From JBBSIN01 sp038232055 (GTDB taxonomy: Bacteria > Actinomycetota > Actinomycetes > JADGOV01), in the NCBI GenBank assembly GCA_038232055.1, contig JBBSIN010000085.1, positions 1 through 5,626 on the forward strand: a stretch of 5,626 bases of DNA, written 5' to 3'. Below the pieces are notes generated by a model. That model saw only the letters and a list, made by a program, of their open reading frames with translations. It was not told where the DNA came from and ran no database searches. The stretch's first letter is position 1. Each line of letters begins with the position of its first letter. Of this stretch, positions 1-4,459 are shown one piece after another. Both the position numbers and the translations under genes were made by a program.

Positions 1-125
1 AGCAGGTCGACGCTGCTGAACCGCAGCGCGAGGACCCGGCGGCGGCGCTGAGCCAGGACATATCCGACCAGCAGGGCGACCGGCGCCGCGAGGAGCAAGA
101 GCCGCCAGGGAGACAGAATGCTCAA
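1..125 (-). CDS. BatA-like VWA-domain membrane protein, N-terminal fragment (gene continues beyond left edge)
   Basis: Only 41 codons plus two bases are visible. The fragment starts MSILSPWRLLLLAAP, continues as a hydrophobic helix of about 20 residues (roughly 7-25), then an Arg-rich patch (AQRRRR) and LALRFSSVDL. This helix, basic cluster and 'LRF...LL' arrangement is the N-terminus typical of BatA/aerotolerance-type proteins, which carry a membrane anchor ahead of a von Willebrand A domain; the mycobacterial protein encoded after moxR1 looks alike from memory. The VWA domain itself lies outside the window and is inferred. I chose the TTG start at 125 because it overlaps the stop of the DUF58 gene (TTGA) and has GGGAGG 8 nt upstream. 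It is the third gene of the moxR-DUF58-VWA operon and probably depends on translation of the DUF58 gene. The family role is thought to be a partner of MoxR at the membrane. Confidence 0.85.
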   Translation of the reverse strand, partial: MSILSPWRLLLLAAPVALLVGYVLAQRRRRVLALRFSSVDL

Positions 126-1096
126 CGCTGCGCCCTCCCACTGGCAAGGAGGCGGCGGTTGACCGTGCGGCGCCGGGTCGTCAGGAACCGCAGGACGTCG
201 AGCAGCCAGTCGCGGTCGGTGCGCAGTCGCAGATGCTGCGCGCCCGCGGTCTCGACGGCGCGCCGAATGCTGTCGTCGCGGGCGGTGGCCGCGGCGGCGT
301 ACCTGGCGCGCAGCCCCGGGCTGGTCGCCACCTCGACGTGTCGCCCCGTCTCCTTGTCGACGACGGACAGCAACCCGACCGGCGGCAGCTCGAGCTCGCG
401 CGGGTCGACGACCGAGATCGCGACGACGTCATGCCGAAGGGTGAGTCGGCGCAGTCGCGCAGCCCAGCCCGAAGACTCCAGGAAGTCGGAGACGACGACG
501 ATCTGGCCGCGGCGCCGTACCGTGCGCTGCAGCTGGTGCAGAGCCGCGGTAAGGTCCGCCGCTGCCGCCGGCGGTACCTCCACCCGCGGCGTGTCGTAGA
601 CCGCGGCAAGCCCGGCCATGACGCCCGCGCGGTTGGTCGCGATCGGCAGCCGTCGCAGCCGGTCGGTGCCGGCGACGAGGACGCCGAAGCGGTTCCCGGT
701 TCCGACGGTCAACAGCCCGAACGCCGCGACCGCCGCAAGAACGACATCGCGCTTCTCGCGCTGCGCTGTCCCGAAGTCCAGGCTCGCCGAGCGGTCGGCC
801 ACCAGCCAGGTCTCGCGGTCCCGTTCCGCCTCCGTCGTCCGCAGGTGCGGCACGACGGCGCGGGCCGTGAGGTTCCAGTCGATGCGCCGCGCGTCGTCGC
901 CGGGCTCGTAGGGGCGCCCCCCGGCGCGCTCGCTGCCGGGGCCATGGGCGTAGGTCCGCTGGTCGCCGCTGAGCAGCCCGTCGAGTCGGCGACTGACATC
1001 CAGCTCCAGGCGGCGGAGCATGGCGGCCCTCGTCGCGACCGCGGACGTTCCTGTGTCACCTCGCGCTGTCGGCTCGCGCCGCCCCGGGCTACTCAT
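122..1096 (-). CDS. DUF58 domain-containing protein (MoxR-associated, VWA-like)
   Basis: A 324-residue protein with the DUF58 signature RPYEPGDDARRIDW at about residues 61-74, followed by TARAVVPHLRT. A DxSxS pattern (DRSAS, residues 101-105) follows a hydrophobic strand, and VVVSDFLE occurs at about 201-208; both fit the VWA-like fold described for this family, with a metal-site (MIDAS) motif that looks intact. No membrane helix is evident, so this is a cytoplasmic form. The start is ATG at 1096, which overlaps the moxR stop (ATGA) and has GGGAG 7 nt upstream. A GTG 18 nt further up would add six residues but would place the ribosome site inside the gene. It lies between moxR and the BatA-like gene, the usual order in actinobacteria. 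Biochemical function is not established; it is generally inferred to act with MoxR on protein maturation, stress tolerance or envelope functions. Confidence 0.95.
   Translation of the reverse strand: MSSPGRREPTARGDTGTSAVATRAAMLRRLELDVSRRLDGLLSGDQRTYAHGPGSERAGGRPYEPGDDARRIDWNLTARAVVPHLRTTEAERDRETWLVADRSASLDFGTAQREKRDVVLAAVAAFGLLTVGTGNRFGVLVAGTDRLRRLPIATNRAGVMAGLAAVYDTPRVEVPPAAAADLTAALHQLQRTVRRRGQIVVVSDFLESSGWAARLRRLTLRHDVVAISVVDPRELELPPVGLLSVVDKETGRHVEVATSPGLRARYAAAATARDDSIRRAVETAGAQHLRLRTDRDWLLDVLRFLTTRRRTVNRRLLASGRAQR
134..139 (-). promoter_or_regulatory. Ribosome binding site for the VWA gene TTG start
   Basis: GGGAGG on the minus strand lies 8 nt before the TTG at 125, inside the last codons of the DUF58 gene. 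It is what favours this unusual TTG start, since no ATG or GTG in frame nearby has a comparable site. Confidence 0.75.
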
Positions 1097-2199
1097 CCGA
1101 CCGCTCCCAGCCACGATGTCCTACCGTCGGAACCGGGTCGACCGACCGGCCGTTCGTCCTGGCTCGGCGCGACCCGTGGCGGCGGTACGGTGGCGAGCAG
1201 CCGGGTGAGCAGGTCGTCGACCACGACCCCCTCGGCGAGCGCGTCGTAGGAGAGCACGAGCCGGTGCCGCATCACCTCGGGCGCGACATCATGGACGTCC
1301 TGGGGCACGAGGAAGCGCCGCCCGTGCAGCACCGCAAGCGCCCGCCCGGCGGCAAGCAGACCGAGCGTCGCGCGTGGGCTGGCACCAAGCGACAGCAGCG
1401 GCCCGAGGTCGGGCAGGTTCGCGGCAGCCGGGTCGCGGGTCGCCATGACCAGGCGGACGGCGTAGTCGCGCACCGCGTGGTGCACGAACACCTCGTCCAC
1501 TGCCGTCTGTAGTGCGACCAGCTGGTCGGCGGTGAGCACCTGCTGCGCCGCCGGCGGATGGACGCTCATCCGCCGGGCGATCTCGGTCTCTTCCTGGTAC
1601 GTCGGATGCGTGACGACGACGTGCATGAGGAACCGGTCCCGCTGCGCCTCCGGAAGCGCGTAGACGCCGTCGGATTCGATCGGGTTCTGCGTCGCGAGGA
1701 CGAGGAACGGCCTGGGCACTGCGCGAGTCCGGCCGCCGATGGAGACCTGCCCCTCGGCCATCACCTCGAGCAGCGCCGACTGCACCTTCGCCGGTGCCCG
1801 GTTGATCTCGTCGGCGAGCACGATGTTGGCGAACACCGGCCCCCACTCGATGTCGAACTCCTCTCGCGACGGGCGCCAGATCCGGGTGCCGACGATGTCG
1901 GCCGGCACCAGGTCCGGGGTGAACTGCAGCCGCGAAAACGCCCCGCCCACCACGCGCGCGAGCGTCGAAACCGTCAGCGTCTTGGCCAGCCCGGGCACGC
2001 CTTCGATGAGGCAGTGTCCGCGGGCCAGCAGGCAGAGCAGCGCCCGCTCGACCAGGCGGTCCTGACCGACGATCACCCGCTTGACCTGGAAGAGCGCGTC
2101 CTCCAGCAACGCGGCTGATCCGTCGTACGCCGGCCCGGGTGCGGTGCCGGACATCGTCGTCAGACCTCCGGCCGTCTGGTCGGGTGCATCGTCGCGCAT
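1093..2199 (-). CDS. moxR: MoxR-family AAA+ ATPase
   Basis: A 368-residue AAA+ ATPase. Numbered from the ATG at 2199, Walker A is GVPGLAKT (67-74), Walker B is IVLADE (126-131) followed by INRAPAKVQSALLEVM, sensor 1 lies in ATQNP (169-173), the arginine-finger segment is EAQRDRF (184-190), and the sensor 2 region is GASPRA (272-277). QFTPDLVPADIVG (92-104) is also typical of MoxR. All key residues are present, so it should be an active ATPase, with chaperone-like remodelling of partner proteins as the proposed role. It heads the moxR-DUF58-VWA operon. Two starts are possible: ATG at 2199 (AAGGG about 5 nt upstream) and ATG at 2154 (GGAGGT 9 nt upstream, the stronger site), giving 353 residues. 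The extra 15 residues are hydrophilic and unremarkable. I list the longer form; the shorter is equally likely. Confidence 0.95.
   Translation of the reverse strand: MRDDAPDQTAGGLTTMSGTAPGPAYDGSAALLEDALFQVKRVIVGQDRLVERALLCLLARGHCLIEGVPGLAKTLTVSTLARVVGGAFSRLQFTPDLVPADIVGTRIWRPSREEFDIEWGPVFANIVLADEINRAPAKVQSALLEVMAEGQVSIGGRTRAVPRPFLVLATQNPIESDGVYALPEAQRDRFLMHVVVTHPTYQEETEIARRMSVHPPAAQQVLTADQLVALQTAVDEVFVHHAVRDYAVRLVMATRDPAAANLPDLGPLLSLGASPRATLGLLAAGRALAVLHGRRFLVPQDVHDVAPEVMRHRLVLSYDALAEGVVVDDLLTRLLATVPPPRVAPSQDERPVGRPGSDGRTSWLGAVG
1104..1108 (-). promoter_or_regulatory. Ribosome binding site for the DUF58 gene
   Basis: GGGAG on the minus strand, 7 nt before the ATG at 1096, lies inside the last codons of moxR. 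It decides between the ATG at 1096 and the in-frame GTG at 1114, in favour of the ATG. Confidence 0.7.
2164..2169 (-). promoter_or_regulatory. Strong ribosome binding site for the alternative moxR start at 2154
   Basis: GGAGGT on the minus strand, 9 nt before the in-frame ATG at 2154. It is a better match to the 16S rRNA tail than the site before the ATG at 2199, and suggests MoxR may begin MSGTAPGPAYDG. It also sits within codons 11-12 of the longer reading, so it could be chance. Confidence 0.5.
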
Positions 2200-2311
2200 C
2201 GTCGCCCTTCCCGTCGTTTGGTAGGCAGCGCCAGTGTGGCCAGTGTCGTTGTCAGCTCCCTAACTGCACGCTGGGAACTGGCTGTGAGCCCTGCGCCGGT
2301 GCTGGGCAACT

Positions 2312-2344
2312 TCTCAGGGAACGTTCAGGCTCTATCCAGGAAAG
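2312..2344 (+). repeat. Three 11-bp-phased CAGG direct repeats, possible operator
   Basis: The 11-mers starting at 2312, 2323 and 2334 read TCTCAGGGAAC, GTTCAGGCTCT and ATCCAGGAAAG. They share CAGG at the same place, with T or C before it, and lie about 50-80 bp before the GTG of the DUF2510 gene. Direct repeats at about one helical turn are the usual layout of sites for OmpR/PhoB-type response regulators. The shared core is only four to five bases, so chance is a real alternative. Confidence 0.3.
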
Positions 2345-2379
2345 CCTGCGAGGCTCGTTTGATCGAATCGGAAGGCTCC

Positions 2380-2386
2380 GGAGAGG
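2380..2386 (+). promoter_or_regulatory. Ribosome binding site for the DUF2510 gene
   Basis: GGAGAGG lies 7 nt before the GTG at 2394. It settles the start: the same frame stays open upstream to 2139, but that stretch would run through the divergent promoter region and into moxR, and carries no family-like sequence before VSERSAGWYPDP. Confidence 0.8.
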
Positions 2387-2393
2387 TTGGCGG

Positions 2394-3437
2394 GTGAGCG
2401 AGCGCAGCGCCGGGTGGTACCCCGACCCGTGGACGGAGGGTCACTACCGGTACTGGACAGGGACCTCATGGACGGCCGATCGCTTCCCGGCGGGCGTCGT
2501 TCCGCAGAGTGCCCCGCAGAGTTCTTGGTCTCGGCCCGGTGTCGCGCCCGACCCGCCGCCGACCGCGCCGAGCGCCTCCCCACCCCTGCCGCCGCAGTGG
2601 GAACCGCAGGCGCCGCCCGCTCGGGAGACGTTGGCCCACGAGCCCTGGACTCCGGTCGCCGCGGTGCCGATCGGCAGGCGGTCTCGCGGCCTCGTGTTCG
2701 TGGCGCTGATGCTGCTCGCCGGCCTCGTCATCGGTTTCCTGGGCGTTTTCGGCGCCCAGCAGCTGCTGGACCGGCGCTCGACGTCCAGGACACCCGCTGC
2801 CGCCGCGCCGTCCGTCCCGCAGCAGCTGCCCTCGGCCGACCCGGCCGCCGCGGTGTTGCCGGACCTGGTGGTGCGGCAGAGCGACGTGGATTCGACGGTC
2901 ACCGTTGCGCAGATCCGCAACGGGACAGCAGTGTCCGGGGCGGCGACCCTCGACCTGTGCAACGGTAGGTTTCCCAGCGAGTCCCTGCGGACCGCGAGGC
3001 TGCAGGTGGCGGCGTACGACGACCAGGGCGCAGTCGAGCTGAGCACGGAGGCGGTCGCCTACCAGAACGCGGCCGCCACGACTTCGGCCTTCGCCGAGCT
3101 GACAGAGGTGGCGGCGCGCTGCCCCAATTCTCCGGTCACGTCTCCGGTGGGCGAGCCAACCGTCACCACGAGCTTCTCCGCCGACCCGGGCTCGTCGTGG
3201 CCGCGAAGCGCCGGCGTCGACCGGCAGGCCTACCAGTTCACCACCACAGACGCGGCCGGAACCTCCTCGTCGGCGATCGCCGTCTATCTGAAGCGGGGTC
3301 GAATCCTGCTCGGCGTCTACTTTCCCCGACCCGAGGGACAACAGGCTCCGGTCGCCGGCCAGTCCACGGTCGCCGGCATCGTCAGGGTGTTTCAGGACCG
3401 GTTGGCGCGGCTACCGAGTCCGCTGCCCGGAGGCTGA
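2394..3437 (+). CDS. DUF2510 domain protein with one membrane helix and secreted C-terminal domain
   Basis: A 347-residue protein starting at GTG. Residues 7-26 (GWYPDP ... HYRYWTGTSWT) are a clear DUF2510 motif, a short Trp/Pro/Tyr-rich module found at the cytoplasmic N-terminus of many actinobacterial membrane proteins. A Pro-rich stretch follows (about 38-90), then GRRSR and one membrane helix at about 99-120. The charge pattern puts the N-terminus inside and residues from about 125 outside. An Ala/Pro/Ser linker (130-153) leads to an extracytoplasmic domain (about 155-340) with LDLCNGRFPSESLRTAR (187-203) and two cysteines, C189 and C243, which could form a disulfide. Overall this resembles mycobacterial and Geodermatophilaceae lipoprotein- or PknH-sensor-like extracellular domains, but I cannot name the fold or ligand. 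It is divergent from the moxR operon and convergent with the methyltransferase gene. Function unknown; an envelope-sensing or envelope-stress role is inference only. Confidence 0.9.
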   Translation: MSERSAGWYPDPWTEGHYRYWTGTSWTADRFPAGVVPQSAPQSSWSRPGVAPDPPPTAPSASPPLPPQWEPQAPPARETLAHEPWTPVAAVPIGRRSRGLVFVALMLLAGLVIGFLGVFGAQQLLDRRSTSRTPAAAAPSVPQQLPSADPAAAVLPDLVVRQSDVDSTVTVAQIRNGTAVSGAATLDLCNGRFPSESLRTARLQVAAYDDQGAVELSTEAVAYQNAAATTSAFAELTEVAARCPNSPVTSPVGEPTVTTSFSADPGSSWPRSAGVDRQAYQFTTTDAAGTSSSAIAVYLKRGRILLGVYFPRPEGQQAPVAGQSTVAGIVRVFQDRLARLPSPLPGG

Positions 3438-3475
3438 GCCGCGCTGTGTGCCGAGGTGGCGAAGCTCCTGGCGGC
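3438..3475. other. Convergent intergenic gap without visible terminator
   Basis: Only 38 bp separate the TGA of the DUF2510 gene from the TAG of the methyltransferase gene on the other strand. I see no stem longer than three to four pairs and no T-run on either strand, so transcription from both sides may read into the opposing gene or end by Rho. Confidence 0.6.
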
Positions 3476-4447
3476 CTACTTGACGGCGACCACGAGATCC
3501 TGGCTCTCCCAACCCGGTCCGTAGGCCTCGGGTCGGCCCGACCAGGTCCCGTAATATACCTCGATCCGAGCTGAAACCCCGAGCCTTTCGAACAAGGACC
3601 TGACGTACTGTTCGTCGTACCCGATCGATAGCTCCGGTACCTTCTCGTCGACCGTCCAATAGGGAGCGATGTGGTGCTTGAAGCGCGTATCGCTGCGGCC
3701 CTCTCGCATCAACCGCAATGACTCCTCGTTCACGAGTTGATACGTCGCGTAGCAGCGGCCACCCGGTTTGAGCACCCGCGAGATCTCCTCGATGTAGTGC
3801 TCCATGTCCGCCGGCAGCATGTGCGTGAAGACCGAGGACAGGACCGCGATGTCGAACGTCGCGTCGGCATACGTGAAGTCGTAGTCCGCTGCCTTGAGCC
3901 GGCCGCCGGGGTGATACTCCTTGTTGAAGACGTCGGCCAGCGTGAAGTGGAAGTTCGGGTGCTTGGACGCAATGTTCGCCGTGCACCAGCGAACGCCCGA
4001 CGGCACCACGTCCAGGCCTTCGTAGCGACCAGCCCGGTCGAGATAGGACGTGAGCGGAACGGCCAGCCGCCCCATGCCGGAACCGATGTCGAGCACCACC
4101 GCGTCGGGGGTGAGAGCGGCGACGCGCACCAGTCGCATGAGCAATTCCGTACCACTGCTCTGGAAGTCGTCGACCGACCCGGTGAAGATTTTCGACTTCG
4201 GCGGAATCATCTCTGCTCGCCGACCGGAGAACCGGTCGATGACGTCCGACGGTAGGAAGTACAGCCGGCGCAGTCCCCATCGCACCGGCCGCGGCAGCGC
4301 GGGAAGAAGGGTGCTCGTGAACCACTGCTGGCCCAGCAACCAGTCGCGGGCACCGTTGAGTGCCACGACAACGCTGTCACCGAGGGCCTTCATCGAGAAG
4401 TGGTGCTGCCCGCTTCGTGTCCGCCCCGGCTCCGGGCCGATGCTCAT
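3476..4447 (-). CDS. Class I SAM-dependent methyltransferase
   Basis: A 323-residue protein. Motif I is VVLDIGSGMG (117-126), the acidic residue after strand 2 is D146 in YEGLDVVPSG, FDIAVLSSVFTHMLP (198-212) covers the strand 4 region, and LKPGGR (226-231) precedes strand 5: a complete Rossmann methyltransferase core. About 85 N-terminal residues (aromatic and basic, e.g. RWGLRRLYFLP) come before the core. The NFHF..ADVFNKEYHPGG region and the YYGTWSGR and QDLVVAV tail resemble a family of methyltransferases often seen in glycan or natural-product loci (recalled, not searched). The substrate is unknown. The start is ATG at 4447, 10 nt after the glnA stop, with GAGAAG overlapping that stop. 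An internal ATG at 4393 lacks a ribosome site. Sampled GC is visibly lower than in neighbouring genes, which hints at a different history. It is probably co-transcribed with glnA. Confidence 0.93.
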   Translation of the reverse strand: MSIGPEPGRTRSGQHHFSMKALGDSVVVALNGARDWLLGQQWFTSTLLPALPRPVRWGLRRLYFLPSDVIDRFSGRRAEMIPPKSKIFTGSVDDFQSSGTELLMRLVRVAALTPDAVVLDIGSGMGRLAVPLTSYLDRAGRYEGLDVVPSGVRWCTANIASKHPNFHFTLADVFNKEYHPGGRLKAADYDFTYADATFDIAVLSSVFTHMLPADMEHYIEEISRVLKPGGRCYATYQLVNEESLRLMREGRSDTRFKHHIAPYWTVDEKVPELSIGYDEQYVRSLFERLGVSARIEVYYGTWSGRPEAYGPGWESQDLVVAVK

Positions 4448-4453
4448 CGGCAA

Positions 4454-4459
4454 CTTCTC
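4454..4459 (-). promoter_or_regulatory. Ribosome binding site of the methyltransferase gene, overlapping the glnA stop
   Basis: GAGAAG on the minus strand begins within the TGA of glnA and lies 6 nt before the ATG at 4447. The site is weak, which fits translation that relies on ribosomes finishing glnA. Confidence 0.5.

Larger units (their letters stand above)
2200..2393. promoter_or_regulatory. Divergent intergenic region between moxR operon and DUF2510 gene
   Basis: This 194-bp non-coding stretch separates two divergent start codons, so it should contain promoters for both the moxR operon (minus) and the DUF2510 gene (plus). I could not find a convincing -35/-10 pair in either direction: TTGTCA at 2249-2254 is a fair -35 hexamer on the plus strand but has no -10 partner at the right spacing. 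Structure that is visible: CCAGTGT twice at 9-bp spacing (2231 and 2240), CAGG three times at exact 11-bp spacing (2315, 2326, 2337) with the palindrome GAACGTTC (2319-2326) among them, and short inverted repeats between 2326 and 2355. Confidence 0.55.

Noticed and set aside
233..1249. Long open frame on the plus strand opposite the DUF58 gene and the end of moxR
   Set aside because: It is the mirror of two well-supported minus-strand genes. Its product is Arg/Gly/Asp-rich with no recognisable domain, as expected of antisense frames in high-GC DNA.
1558..2118. Plus-strand open frame opposite moxR
   Set aside because: It lies entirely inside moxR, whose AAA+ motifs are complete, and its product is low in complexity with no family signature.
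2273..2322. GGGAAC at 2273 and 2317 as -35 elements of an ECF sigma factor promoter
   Set aside because: Neither has a matching GTT-type -10 element at 16-18 bp on the plus strand.
2319..2326. GAACGTTC palindrome as a LexA (SOS) box
   Set aside because: Actinobacterial SOS boxes have GAAC and GTTC separated by four bases; here they abut with no spacer, so it does not fit.
2139..2393. Upstream extension of the DUF2510 frame by 85 codons
   Set aside because: It would overlap the moxR 5' end and occupy the whole divergent promoter region, and the translated stretch shows no family features. The GTG at 2394 with GGAGAGG is far better.
2466..3341. Minus-strand open frame opposite the DUF2510 gene
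   Set aside because: The plus strand carries the DUF2510 motif, a clean membrane helix and a good ribosome site. The antisense product is Arg/Gly-rich with no domain.
3411..4325. Second minus-strand frame overlapping the methyltransferase gene
   Set aside because: The other frame contains the full SAM-binding motif set; this one gives a His/Arg/Gly-rich product without motifs.
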